Source: DASQHL01 sp963843685
GTDB lineage: Bacteria; Chloroflexota; Dehalococcoidia; DSTF01; JACRBR01
Direction of reading: 5' to 3'
DNA: 64,000 nucleotides
Assembly: GCA_963843685.1 (NCBI GenBank)
Contig: CAWJLO010000010.1
Span: 620,001-684,000 of the forward strand
A model generated the notes under the pieces. That model saw only the letters and a list, made by a program, of their open reading frames with translations, was not told the DNA's origin and did not search any database. Position 1 is the stretch's first letter; the number at the start of each line of letters is the position of its first letter. The translations under genes were made by a program, and so were the position numbers. This document shows positions 1-8,088 of the stretch, piece after piece.

Positions 1-195
1 ATCCGCGGCGTCCCGCCGGACCTCGCCACCCTCACCGGCGAGTGCGCCTTCCTGCCGCGCTGCACAAAAGCGATCTCGGCGTGCCGCGCGGAGCCCTGGC
101 CGTCACTCGCCGAAGTCGAGGACCAGCACGAGATCGCCTGCTTCAACCCGGTGTTCCAGCCCGAGCCCCAGCGCACCGGGCCTCAGCGCGCGTAG
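1..195 (+). CDS. Oligopeptide/dipeptide ABC transporter ATP-binding protein, C-terminal end (partial)
   Basis: Frame 1 is open from the window edge to the TAG at 193-195 and gives 64 residues. It has the cysteine-rich tail typical of OppD/DppD/OppF ATPases: a G-E-C-A-F-L-P-R-C segment, a second Cys, then an H-E-I-A-C-F ending. In these proteins the tail follows the nucleotide-binding domain and belongs to the oligo_HPY C-terminal region. The ATPase domain itself lies outside the window. The gene converges on holA and their 3' ends overlap by 13 nt. Family assignment is firm; substrate cannot be told. Confidence 0.8.
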   Translation: MRGVPPDLATLTGECAFLPRCTKAISACRAEPWPSLAEVEDQHEIACFNPVFQPEPQRTGPQRA

Positions 196-1226
196 CTCGG
201 TCGCGCCGCCCCGGCTCGCGGCGCCAGCGCGCACAGCTCGTGCACCAGCAACTGCAACGCCGATTCGTCATCCTGCAACCCGCGCTTCACGCTCAGGTCT
301 GCGTCCAGGATGCGCGCATATGCCTGCCGCAGCACAGACCAGTCGTATCGCCCGGACAGCGCGCCCACCTCGTTCAGCCTGAACCCCGGCACCCCCGAAA
401 GGCGCTGCATCTCCTCACGCGCCACTCGCCGCTCGCGAAGGTCCTTCAGCACCAGCAGCTGCCGGTACTGCCGCGCGATCATGAACAGCAGCAGCTGCGG
501 CGCCTCGCCCGCCACCAGCAGCCGCCCCAACGACGTCAGCGCCTTCCGCTCGTTCCCCGCGACGACGGCGTCGGACAGATCCCAGACCTTCGTCTCGCGC
601 GCCGCGCTCACCAGCTCGCCGACCATCTTCTCGTCCGCCGTCTCGCCCCCGGCATACACCGCGATCTTGTCCAGCTCGTTGTCCAGCGCCCACAGGTCCC
701 CGCCGATGAGGCTCGCCAGCGACTGCACCGCCCCGTCCGTGATCTTCAGCTTCTTCGCCTTCGCCGTCGCCTTCAGCCAGCTCGAAAGCTCCCCCGGAGG
801 CAGCGGTCCGTACTCGGTCGTGTAGGCGATCGGCGCGAAGATCGTGAACGCAGCGTTCGTCTTCGCCAGCTCCCCCTCCACCAGCACCAGCGTCGTCGTC
901 GGCGGCATCGTCGCCGGATCCGAGAGCTTGGCCGCCGCCTGCCGCCACGGCTCCAGCGGGTCGTCCCCGTCGCCCTTCTTCTTCCGCCGCCCGCCGCGCA
1001 CCTCGCCAAGCGCGCGCAGCAGCCCCTCGACGATCACCAGCCGGTTCGCCGAAAGGAACGGCATCGCCATCGCGTGCGCCAACAACTCGTCCGGCGTCAG
1101 CCCCCGGCCCTCCAGCACCGTCGTGTTGGTGGCGAGCATGTCGTCGTCTTCCGCCAGGTCCTCGCGGATCGCCGCGAGCGCCTTGCGCACCTGGTAGTCG
1201 TCTTTGCCGTGGAGGAGATGAATCAC
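183..1226 (-). CDS. holA: DNA polymerase III subunit delta
   Basis: The 347-residue product matches HolA in length and layout: an N-terminal M-I-H-L-L-H-G-K-D-D-Y start as in clamp-loader delta, a middle G-G-D-L-W-A-L-D-N-E-L-D-K segment (the hallmark of the AAA+ lid) and an all-helical C-terminus. Delta opens the sliding clamp in the replisome clamp loader. The frame runs open further upstream to 1466, but I chose GTG 1226 because the family N-terminus begins there and because a TACAAT hexamer sits 6 nt before it. Residues 100-115 carry a basic R/K run that is not general in the family. Confidence 0.88.
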   Translation of the reverse strand: MIHLLHGKDDYQVRKALAAIREDLAEDDDMLATNTTVLEGRGLTPDELLAHAMAMPFLSANRLVIVEGLLRALGEVRGGRRKKKGDGDDPLEPWRQAAAKLSDPATMPPTTTLVLVEGELAKTNAAFTIFAPIAYTTEYGPLPPGELSSWLKATAKAKKLKITDGAVQSLASLIGGDLWALDNELDKIAVYAGGETADEKMVGELVSAARETKVWDLSDAVVAGNERKALTSLGRLLVAGEAPQLLLFMIARQYRQLLVLKDLRERRVAREEMQRLSGVPGFRLNEVGALSGRYDWSVLRQAYARILDADLSVKRGLQDDESALQLLVHELCALAPRAGAARPSYAR

Positions 1227-1232
1227 GCGGCC

Positions 1233-1238
1233 ATTGTA
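1233..1238 (-). promoter_or_regulatory. -10 hexamer TACAAT of a leaderless holA promoter
   Basis: TACAAT on the minus strand ends 6 nt before the holA GTG, so transcription would begin at or next to the start codon. No Shine-Dalgarno sequence is present and no good -35 is visible. The same arrangement recurs at several genes in this window. Confidence 0.5.
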
Positions 1239-1275
1239 AGGCCGCGCTCGCGTAGATGCCGGTTCGAAAAGAGAG

Positions 1276-1651
1276 CTAGGCCAGGGGCTCCAGGCTCGAC
1301 AGGTCGCACACGCGCTCGGAGCCGGCCGCGAACGTCGTCGCTGTGATCCGCGCCCGGCGCCGAACGCCCGTCGTCCAGCCGCAGCCGCACCTCGCGCTGC
1401 CCGCGGCTGAAGAACAGCGACGCCACGTTGCCCGGCCGGTCCAGCTTGTCGACCTTCGCCGTCCACTCGCTCGACGTCCCGGCCAGCGTCGCGATGCCCG
1501 ACGTCACCAGCCGCCCGTCGACCGTGTAGATCGACGCCACCCGCACCAACTCCCCCTTGAACCCCTTCGGTGCCGGCGCCTCGGCGGGCGTGATCGCGGG
1601 GGCGACGGTTGCGGTCTGGGGCTCTTGGTGCAGTTTCTGGGCGAGGGTCAC
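1276..1651 (-). CDS. Hypothetical protein, frameshifted near its C-terminus
   Basis: I do not recognise the family. GTG 1651 is preceded by a GGAGG about 8 nt upstream, which decides the start against the longer open frame beginning at 1738. The product starts V-T-L-A-Q-K-L and has a Pro/Ala-rich stretch, then a likely beta-rich domain (G-E-L-V-R-V-A-S-I-Y-T-V-D-G-R). After the L-R-L-D-D-G-R segment the frame loses protein character, while the next frame continues as I-T-A-T-T-F-A-A-G-S-E-R-V-C-D-L and stops at 1276. A one-base indel near 1335-1365 is the simple reading. An inverted repeat at 1698-1728 lies in the leader. It is the gene directly upstream of holA, 50 nt apart. Confidence 0.45.
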
Positions 1652-1934
1652 GGCTGCGGGCCTCCGTGGGATGAAGTATTCAGCGACGACTTGAGAGGTG
1701 AAGGCTGACGATCTTCTGTCACCTTCACTGTAATTCACTATCGACCGTTTTTGTTCGGAGCGCGATTAAGGGACTGTGAAATCGGTCAAAATCCGGGGCG
1801 ATTCTCGCCCGTCTCATGGCAGTCACCACCCTCGTCTTCGGGAATCGCCCACCATGGCGGCCGCGGGACCAGCGGCGACAGTGGCACACCCCGCCCGTGC
1901 CACGGCCGCCGCGGGTCCCCCGCCCGCCACCACG

Positions 1935-2825
1935 TCACATCGCGAGCTGTAGCTGCCCCGCCGATGGCTGCACCACGCGCGGCGCGATCATCCCGTACCG
2001 CTCCCGCAGGTCCTCGACCACCCGGTGCACGTCGCTCGTGTACGTCCGCGGCGCGTACGGCCCCCGGTAGTAGCGCGCGTACCGCTCGGAAAGGTGCGGG
2101 TACGTCTCCCGAAGGAACGGCATGAACCACTCCTTCGTCCCCGGCTTCAAATACAGCACGTTGTCCCCGACGAACGACGCCCCGTGCTCCCGCGCCGCCT
2201 CCACCACCCGCTCGAGCGATTCCGGCGCGTCGGTCAGTCCCGGCAGGATCGGCGCCAGCATCACCCCGCAGCGCACGCCCCGCTCGGACAACAGCCGCAT
2301 CGCCTCCAGCCGCTTCGATGGCTTCGCCGTCGCCGGCTCCGTCCGCCGCCACACGTCCTCGTCCAGCGTCGCCACGCTGAACGCCACCGTCACCTGCGCC
2401 ACCTCCGACAGCGACTCCAGCACGTCCGCGTCCCGGATGATGTGCGGCGACTTCGTGACGATGCTCACAGGGTTCGCGAAGTCCCGCATCACCCGCAGGA
2501 TCCGGTGCGTCAGCGAGTACTTCAGCTCCGCCTGCTGGTACGGGTCGCACGCCGTCCCGATCCCGATCACCTCCCGCCCCCACCCCGGCCGCCCCAGGTC
2601 CTGCCGCAGCATCTCCGGCGCGTTCACCTTCACGATGATCCGCGACTCGAAGTCCCTGCCGGCGTCGTACCCCAGGTGCTCGTGCGACCCCCGCGCGAAG
2701 CAGTACGTGCACGCGTGCTGGCACCCCCGGTACGGGTTCAGCGACCACCGGAACGGCAGGTTCGCCGCCCCCACCTTGGTGATCGCGCTCTTGCACTCGA
2801 TCTCTTCGAAAATCACGTCTGCCAC
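1935..2825 (-). CDS. Radical SAM protein, SPL / Rv2578c-like family
   Basis: The 296-residue protein has the radical SAM cluster motif C-x3-C-x2-C as C-Q-H-A-C-T-Y-C near residues 34-41, directly after an N-P-Y-R-G segment, as in spore-photoproduct-lyase-like and Rv2578c-type proteins. Such enzymes bind a 4Fe-4S cluster and cleave S-adenosylmethionine to a radical; the substrate of this branch is unknown. Further conserved parts are G-T-A-C-D-P-Y-Q-Q-A-E and the I-V-T-K-S segment. Start is GTG 2825 behind a GAGGGGG ribosome site. It is a single-gene unit facing away from the crotonase at 3015. Confidence 0.85.
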   Translation of the reverse strand: MADVIFEEIECKSAITKVGAANLPFRWSLNPYRGCQHACTYCFARGSHEHLGYDAGRDFESRIIVKVNAPEMLRQDLGRPGWGREVIGIGTACDPYQQAELKYSLTHRILRVMRDFANPVSIVTKSPHIIRDADVLESLSEVAQVTVAFSVATLDEDVWRRTEPATAKPSKRLEAMRLLSERGVRCGVMLAPILPGLTDAPESLERVVEAAREHGASFVGDNVLYLKPGTKEWFMPFLRETYPHLSERYARYYRGPYAPRTYTSDVHRVVEDLRERYGMIAPRVVQPSAGQLQLAM

Positions 2826-3014
2826 GTCGGCACCCCCTCGGGGTTCAGTACATCTGTTCTAAGTCGGAGCCACAGCCTACGATCAGAACAAACGTTTGTC
2901 AACCCTGCGTCGCGTAAACATGTCAGGAGGGATCGCGCCGCGCAGCTCGACCATCGACTGGTCTCCAGACACCCCCGATCCCCTACCATCGCCCTCGCTG
3001 AACGGAGGCATACC

Positions 3015-3933
3015 ATGGACTTCGAGACCATCCTCTACGAGAAGGAAGGCGGCAAGGCCCGCGTCACCCTTAACCGCCCCGAGAAGCTGAACGCCCTCTC
3101 CATGAAGCTCCAGCGCGAGCTCAACGCCGCCCTCTGGGAGGCCGACAACGACACCGCCGTCCACGTCATCATCCTCCGTGGCAACGGCCGCGCCTTCTCC
3201 GCCGGCTACGACCTCACCCCCATGCAGTCGCCCCGGGCCAAGCGCGAGGACAAGGACGAGGCCTACACCAACGTCTACCGCGGCGCCGCATCCATGGAGG
3301 ACGACGTCTGGCAGCTCGAGCGCCAGCAGCGCGAGCGCCTCGCCATCTGGGACCTCCACAAGCCCGTCATCACCCAGGTCCACGGCTACTGCCTCGCCGG
3401 CGGCACCGACCTCGCCCTCCTCAGCGACATCGTCGTCGCCGCCGACGACGCCGTCATCGGCTTCCCGCCCGTCCGCGCCATGGGCTCCCCCGTCGGCCAC
3501 ATGTGGACCTACCTCGTCGGCCCGCAGTGGGCCAAGTACTTCCTCCTCACCGGCGACAGCGTCACCGGCCGCGAGGCCGCCGAGATCGGCCTCGTCTGGA
3601 AGTCCGTCCCGCCCGACGCCCTCGAGGAGGAGGTCGAAGCGCTCGCCTCCAAGATGGAGAAGATCGACATCGAGCTCCTCGCCCCCAACAAGCGCATCGT
3701 CAACGTCGCCATGGAGCTGATGGGCGCCCGAACGATGCAGCGCATGGCCGCCGAGATGGACGCGCCGCGCCCACCAGGCCCCCGCCGTCCGCGAGTTCGG
3801 CCGCCTCGCCATGACCCAGGGCCTCAAGGCCGCGCTGGAGTGGCGCGACAGCAAGTTCGGCGACTCCCGCGGCAGCAGCGACTACCAGAAGCGCCGCGCC
3901 GAACAGGAAGCCCGCCTCCGCCAGTCGGAGTAG
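3015..3933 (+). CDS. Enoyl-CoA hydratase/isomerase (crotonase) family protein, frameshifted
   Basis: The frame from ATG 3015 (GGAGG 7 nt upstream) encodes a crotonase fold: N-R-P-E-K-L-N-A-L, the oxyanion segment G-R-A-F-S-A-G-Y-D, and H-G-Y-C-L-A-G-G-T-D. These enzymes act on acyl-CoA double bonds in fatty-acid or aromatic degradation. The frame is lost at 3762-3768: the residues up to A-A-E-M-D-A continue in another frame as A-H-Q-A-P-A-V-R-E-F-G to the TAG at 3931. One surplus base restores a normal length of about 305 residues. I read this as a consensus error or very recent mutation. An acidic insert around residues 75-100 is present in some family branches. Confidence 0.8.
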
Positions 3934-4356
3934 CGTCTCGTGAGCGCTACCGTCGTCGTCATGGCGATCTCGCAGCAGGCAGCACGTCTCGGGGCTGGCA
4001 GATCGTCCTGCTTCGCTGCGACTTCGCCGAGCGTTCGTATTCGCTTCTGAGCTACCGGAAGCATCGGCGACTTCATCCGACGGCGTGGTCTTCGGTAGCT
4101 TCTGATCGATCGCTACTCGCCTCGGCTGGGTCGCGCGGAGACTCACTTGGTCCCAGTGATCTGTCGGCGGGCATGTCCAACGGCGCGCGCCTGCTCTCCA
4201 CGCGAATCAGACTCGTCCTCGATTCTGATCTCCCGCTTTCAGATTCGCGACTGGATCGCATGCTCGCGGAACCCTACGGCCTGTTCTCCGCGCTTCGCGT
4301 TGTACGCTCGATCTCCGAGCTTCCATCTCCTGCCAGCAACGACCAACGCCTACCCC
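3934..4356. other. Intergenic region between convergent genes, no gene seen
   Basis: This 423-nt stretch lies between the 3' ends of the crotonase and of the GNAT array. No open frame has protein character on either strand. It contains an inverted repeat, AGCTACCGGAAG at 4050-4061 against CTTCGGTAGCT at 4090-4100 (11 pairs with one bulge, 28-nt loop), which could be a bidirectional termination structure though no T-run follows. Nothing else is recognised. Confidence 0.4.
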
Positions 4357-4874
4357 CTAACCCCTCACGATCCCCATCACCACCACATCGTGATAGCCCC
4401 CCGCGCGTACCGCGCCCCCCGCCGCCGCCCCTCCTCCTCGAACCCGCACTTCCGGTAGCACGCGATCGCCCGCTCGTTGTACGCGAACACATCCAGCTCC
4501 ACCCGGTGTAGCTGCATCTCCTCGAACGCGAACCGCACCAGCGCCCGCACCGCGTCCGTCCCGTACCCCCGCGACCGGTACGCCGGCTCGCCGATCCCGA
4601 TCCCCAGCTCCGCGCTTCGGTTCTCCGCCTCCACGTGGAACAGCCCGCAGTTGCCGATGTGCTCCCCGTCCCTCGTCTCGATCGCCAGCCACAGCTCCTT
4701 GAATCCGGCGCCACTCTCGGCCGTCTCCCGCGTCACGACCTCCGCCGCCGCCCGCGACACGTCGTACCGCCGCCCCTGGAACCACTGGAACTCCGCGTCC
4801 GACCACCAGCGCGCGTTCCGCTCCGCATCCCCCGTCTCCTGCGGCCGCAGCCGCACGAACTCCCCCTCGATCAA
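4357..4874 (-). CDS. GNAT acetyltransferase 1 of 5 (RimJ/RimL type), last gene of the array
   Basis: This is an about 170-residue GCN5-related N-acetyltransferase with the acetyl-CoA motif R-S-R-G-Y-G-T-D-A-V-R-A-L and the helix-loop N-E-R-A-I-A-C-Y-R-K-C-G-F that closes the fold. RimJ/RimL relatives acetylate N-termini or small amines. As written the frame stops at 4377 after R-Y-A-R-G; adding one G to the six-G run at 4397-4402 gives the ending seen in the sister genes (G-G-Y-H-D-V-V-V-M-G) and a stop at 4357. The start is TTG 4872-4874, overlapping the stop of the preceding gene by 4 nt. It is clearly a paralogue of the four genes upstream of it. Confidence 0.78.
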
Positions 4875-5398
4875 GTGAGCTCACCCCGGAGCACGCCCAT
4901 GATCACTGTGTCGTGATACCCCCCGCGCGCGTATCGAGCCTGCCGCCGCCGCCCCTCCTCCACGAACCCGCACCTCCGGTAGCACGCGATCGCCCGCTCG
5001 TTGTACGCAAACACATCCAGCTCCACCCGGTTCAGGTTCATCTCCTCGAACGCGAACCGCACCAGCGCCCGCGTGGCGTCCGTCCCGTATCCCCGCGACC
5101 GGTACGCCTCCTCCCCGATCCAGATCCCCAGCTTCGTCTTCCGGTCCTCCGCGCTCGTGTCGAACAACCGGCAGTTGCCGATGTGCACACCGTCCTTCGT
5201 CTCGATCGCCAGCCACACGTGGTCGAACGCCGTCGCCTTCGACGCGATCTCCCGCAACGACGCCTCGCTCGCCGCCAGCGACCGCGTGTACCGGTCACCC
5301 AGCAGCCAGTGCAGCTCCGGATCCGCCGACCACCGCGCGTTCCGCTCCGCGTCCCCCAGCTCCCGCGGCCGCAGCCGGACCAACTCTCCTTCGATCAT
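4871..5398 (-). CDS. GNAT acetyltransferase 2 of 5 (RimJ/RimL type)
   Basis: A 175-residue complete GNAT protein beginning M-I-E-G-E-L-V-R-L-R, with acetyl-CoA motif Y-R-S-R-G-Y-G-T-D-A-T-R-A-L and C-terminal N-E-R-A-I-A-C-Y-R-R-C-G-F-V-E-E-G. The start ATG overlaps the stop of the next upstream array gene in an ATGA arrangement, and its own stop overlaps the start of array gene 1, so translation is probably coupled. It is most similar by eye to array gene 3. The substrate is unknown; the W-L-A-I-E-T-K-D-G-x-H-I-G-N strand shared by the array suggests similar ligands. Confidence 0.87.
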   Translation of the reverse strand: MIEGELVRLRPRELGDAERNARWSADPELHWLLGDRYTRSLAASEASLREIASKATAFDHVWLAIETKDGVHIGNCRLFDTSAEDRKTKLGIWIGEEAYRSRGYGTDATRALVRFAFEEMNLNRVELDVFAYNERAIACYRRCGFVEEGRRRQARYARGGYHDTVIMGVLRGELT

Positions 5399-5925
5399 CC
5401 CGCCTCCTCGCCCCTGAGCACGGCCATCACGATCGCATCGTGGTACCCCCCTCGCCCGTAGTGTGCCTGCCTGCGCCGCCCCTCCTCGACGAACCCGCAC
5501 TTCCGGTAGCACGCGATCGCTCGCTCGTTGTAGTCGAACACGCCAAGTTCCACCCGGTTGAGGTTCATCTCGTCGAACGCGAACCGCACCAGCGCCCGTA
5601 CCGCGTCCGTCCCGTACCCCCGTGACCGGTACGCTTGGTCGCCAATCCAGATCGCCAGCTTTGTGGTCCGATCCTCGGCGCTCGTCTCGAGCAGCCGGCA
5701 GTTTCCGATATGCACACCGTCCTTTGTCTCGATCGCCAGCCACAGGTGGCCGAACGCCATCGCCTTCGACACCACGTCACGCAACCGAGCCTCGCTCGCG
5801 TCAACCGACCGCGAGTAGCGATCGCCCAGGAACCAACGGATCTCTGGGTCGGCGGTCCAGCGGGCGTTCCGAACCGCGTCGCTCATCTCTCCGGGCCGCA
5901 GGTTCACCAACGCCCCTTCAATCAT
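5395..5925 (-). CDS. GNAT acetyltransferase 3 of 5 (RimJ/RimL type)
   Basis: A 176-residue GNAT protein starting M-I-E-G-A-L-V-N-L-R at ATG 5925. That start is preceded by GGAGGGG, so I prefer it to the in-frame ATG six codons earlier. It keeps the acetyl-CoA binding motif R-S-R-G-Y-G-T-D-A-V-R and the terminal N-E-R-A-I-A-C-Y-R-K-C-G-F. It overlaps array gene 2 by 4 nt and array gene 4 by 8 nt. Compared with its sisters it has D-Y-N-E-R instead of A-Y-N-E-R before the last helix. Confidence 0.87.
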   Translation of the reverse strand: MIEGALVNLRPGEMSDAVRNARWTADPEIRWFLGDRYSRSVDASEARLRDVVSKAMAFGHLWLAIETKDGVHIGNCRLLETSAEDRTTKLAIWIGDQAYRSRGYGTDAVRALVRFAFDEMNLNRVELGVFDYNERAIACYRKCGFVEEGRRRQAHYGRGGYHDAIVMAVLRGEEAG

Positions 5926-6458
5926 CTCCCCTCCGCGACTCACCTCGCACCACCCCCATCACGATCGCGTCGTGGTACACCCCCTCCGCATAATGGAACT
6001 GCCGCATCCGGCCCTCCTCGACGAACCCCGCCTTCCCGTACGCCGCTACCGCCCGCTCGTTGAACGCGTACGCGTGCAGCATCACGCGGTTCAGGTTCAT
6101 CTCCTCGAACGCGAACCGCACCAGCGTCCGCACGGCGTCCGTCCCGTACCCCTTCGACCAGCAGTCCTTCTCCCCGATCATGATCCCCAGCTCCGCCTTC
6201 GCGTCCTCCGGCCACCAGCGCGAACAGGTTCGTGTTGCCGATGTGCCGTCCGTCCTTCGTCTCGATGGCGAAGAACGCGTTGTCCCACGACACCGCCCGC
6301 CCGGCGTGCTCCCGCATCCACGCCTCCTCCGCCGCCAGCGACAGCTCGTACCGCGCGCTCAGGTACCGCGTCACCTCCCGGTCGTTCATCCAGCCATGAT
6401 TCCGCTCCAGGTCCGCCATCTCCGGCGCCCGCAGCCGCACCAACGAGCCCTCAAGCAT
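5918..6458 (-). CDS. GNAT acetyltransferase 4 of 5 (RimJ/RimL type), frameshifted
   Basis: The first part from ATG 6458 reads M-L-E-G-S-L-V-R-L-R and continues to H-I-G-N-T-N-L-F-A-L-V-A, after which the frame breaks. The other frame resumes as E-L-G-I-M-I-G-E-K-D-C-W-S-K-G-Y-G-T-D-A-V-R and runs to the stop at 5918. One surplus base at about 6208-6212 explains it; without it the gene encodes about 179 residues. It differs from genes 1-3 in the W-S-K-G-Y-G-T-D version of the acetyl-CoA loop, which it shares with array gene 5. Start and stop overlap the neighbouring array genes by 8 nt each. Confidence 0.78.
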
Positions 6459-6999
6459 CGCCCTGCCTCCCCCCGACCCACTCCTCCCGCAGCACCGCCA
6501 TGATCAGCGTGTCGTGATACCCACCCTCGCTGAACCGGTCCTGCCGCAGCCGCGCCTCCTCCACGAACCCGCACTTCCGGTAACAGGCGATAGCGCGCTC
6601 GTTCCGCACATCCACCGTCAGGTCGATCCGGTTGAGGTTCATCTCCTCGAACCCGAACCGCACGAACGTCCGCATCGCGTCCGTCCCGTACCCCTTCGAC
6701 CAGTACCCCTTGTCGCCGATCATGATGCCCAGCCGCGCCGCCCGGTCCTCCGCGATCGCGTGGTGGAAGTCGATGCTGCCGATGTGCACACCGTCCTTCG
6801 TGTCGATGGCGAACCCGACGTTGTCGTACGAGATCGGCTGCCCGGCGCGCCCCGCAAGCCACGCCTCCTCTGCCGCCCGCGAGATTCCGTACCGCATGAT
6901 CAAGAATCGCGTGACCTCGCGGTCGTTGATCCACGCGTGGTACCGGTCGAGGTCCGCCATCTCCTTCGGCCGCAGCACCACCTTCTCGCCCTCGATCAT
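6451..6999 (-). CDS. GNAT acetyltransferase 5 of 5 (RimJ/RimL type), first gene of the operon
   Basis: A complete 182-residue GNAT protein from ATG 6999, which follows a GAAAGGGGG ribosome site; the in-frame ATG 12 codons upstream overlaps a hairpin and is less likely. It carries Y-W-S-K-G-Y-G-T-D-A-M-R-T-F and N-E-R-A-I-A-C-Y-R-K-C-G-F. It is the promoter-proximal gene of a five-gene run in which every junction overlaps by 4-8 nt. A terminator-like hairpin sits in its leader, so the whole array may be under attenuation or read-through control. Confidence 0.87.
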   Translation of the reverse strand: MIEGEKVVLRPKEMADLDRYHAWINDREVTRFLIMRYGISRAAEEAWLAGRAGQPISYDNVGFAIDTKDGVHIGSIDFHHAIAEDRAARLGIMIGDKGYWSKGYGTDAMRTFVRFGFEEMNLNRIDLTVDVRNERAIACYRKCGFVEEARLRQDRFSEGGYHDTLIMAVLREEWVGGRQGDA

Positions 7000-7020
7000 C
7001 GAACCCCCTTTCCGGCGCCT

Positions 7021-7050
7021 AACAAAAGGGCCCACCGTTGTGGGTGGGCC
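7021..7050 (-). terminator. Terminator-like hairpin in the GNAT operon leader
   Basis: On the minus strand GGCCCACC (7043-7050) pairs perfectly with GGTGGGCC (7029-7036) around a 6-nt loop and is followed by CTTTTGTT. That is an intrinsic-terminator layout, yet it stands about 22 nt before the first GNAT start codon. It could end upstream transcripts or act as an attenuator. Confidence 0.6.
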
Positions 7051-7213
7051 TGTCGTTCACGTATCGGTCTGCTGGCGTTACCAGCGATGCGAATCGACGG
7101 CCCCCCGGTGCGAGGCGGCGGCGCGCGAGCACGTGCCTACGCACTGCATCGCCGGCGTCGTTCCGAGTTCTGTCCGCCGCATCGTCACTGCAACCTCCGC
7201 GAAATGTTGGCGC

Positions 7214-7244
7214 AGTATACATCCGCCACGCGAACTTCACTCAA
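7214..7244 (-). promoter_or_regulatory. Candidate promoter of the GNAT operon
   Basis: On the minus strand TTGAGT (7239-7244) and TATACT (7214-7219) are separated by 19 nt, slightly long for a sigma-70 promoter. A transcript from here would have a leader of about 200 nt containing the hairpin at 7021-7050. The -10 is good and the spacing is the weak point. Confidence 0.4.
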
Positions 7245-7250
7245 CCCTGT

Positions 7251-7548
7251 TCTCTTTGCCACGGCGTCTGCTAGCATGCGCATCACGTCCGGACCCCGGG
7301 GGTTGCGCGCCACAGGTGTTCGCCCTGCAGCACGATCCGATCCACAGCACCGACGTCCTCCCCCGCGCCCGCGCGCGCACCGACGCCTTCCGCGTCACCG
7401 ATAACTCGTTACTTCTTCCAGGATCGACGCGCACAGCAGCGGTTTCTGCTGTACGATACGCACTCAACGGCAGGGATCACCGGCCGCACGAGGGCCGCGG
7501 CCGCGCAACACAATGGGCATTCCCCAAGCACGAAAGGAGTCACGCGAG
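7251..7548. other. Intergenic region upstream of the histone-like gene
   Basis: No coding frame is convincing here. A TACGAT hexamer at 7452-7457 could be a -10 for the plus-strand gene at 7549; just before it CAGCAG and CTGCTG (7434-7451) form an inverted repeat with a 6-nt gap, a possible operator overlapping the promoter spacer. An AAGGAG ribosome site precedes ATG 7549. Confidence 0.3.
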
Positions 7549-8052
7549 ATGACAGACGAAACCACAGTCGCCGAGCGACCGCCAGTAGCGGAGCAACCGG
7601 CAATGCCCGGCATGACGTCGATGATGACGCCCCCACCGGCGCCCGCGCCCGCACCGGCGCCCATGACGGCCGCTCCTAAGCCGAAGGCGGCGAAGAAGCC
7701 GGCCGCCAGGAAGAAGCCAGCGGCGAAGAAGGCCGCGGCAAAGAAGCCAGCAGCGAAGAAGGCCGTCGCCAAGAAGCCGGCCGCCAAGAAGGCCGCCGCG
7801 AAGAAGAAGCCAGCGGCGAAGAAGGCCGTTGCCAGGAAGAAGCCTGTGAAGAAGGCCGCCGCCGCGAGCCGCAAGCCCGCGAAGAAGGCCGCGGCAAAGA
7901 AGAAGCCGGCCGCGAAGAAGGCCGCAGCGAAGAAGCCGGCTGCCAAGAAGAAGCCGGCGGCAAAGAAGGCAGCCGCGAAGAAGCCCGTTGCCAGGAAGGC
8001 CGCGGCAAAGAAGCCGGCCGCAAAGAAGAAGGCCGCGCCGAAGAAGAAGTAG
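7549..8052 (+). CDS. Histone H1-like Lys/Ala/Pro-rich protein
   Basis: The 167-residue product begins M-T-D-E-T-T-V-A-E-R and has a short acidic/Pro-rich N-terminus. From about residue 45 it consists of irregular repeats of A-A-K-K-P and A-A-A-K-K units to the end. This is the composition of bacterial histone-H1-like and HupS-tail proteins, which bind DNA through a disordered basic tail. There is no globular HU domain, so it is a tail-only version. The start is ATG 7549 behind GAAAGGAG, not the upstream in-frame ATG at 7513. Low-complexity repeats of this kind expand and contract readily. Confidence 0.75.
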   Translation: MTDETTVAERPPVAEQPAMPGMTSMMTPPPAPAPAPAPMTAAPKPKAAKKPAARKKPAAKKAAAKKPAAKKAVAKKPAAKKAAAKKKPAAKKAVARKKPVKKAAAASRKPAKKAAAKKKPAAKKAAAKKPAAKKKPAAKKAAAKKPVARKAAAKKPAAKKKAAPKKK

Positions 8053-8088
8053 CGAGGGCACGATGACGGGCCGTCGCGTCGAGCGCTC

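Noticed and set aside
2025..4511. Long plus-strand open frame of 828 codons over the radical SAM gene and beyond
   Set aside because: Only its part from 3015 has protein character; the rest is an antisense shadow of the radical SAM gene and read-through caused by high GC.
7051..7213. Possible T-box riboswitch in the GNAT operon leader (CTGGTAACGCCAG segment)
   Set aside because: The conserved AGGGTGGTACCGCG core is absent and the similar stretch is a plain small hairpin; no specifier stem could be recognised.
7676..8040. The Lys/Ala/Pro tract as a non-coding satellite repeat
   Set aside because: The repeats keep codon frame, start after a good ribosome site and give a known protein type.
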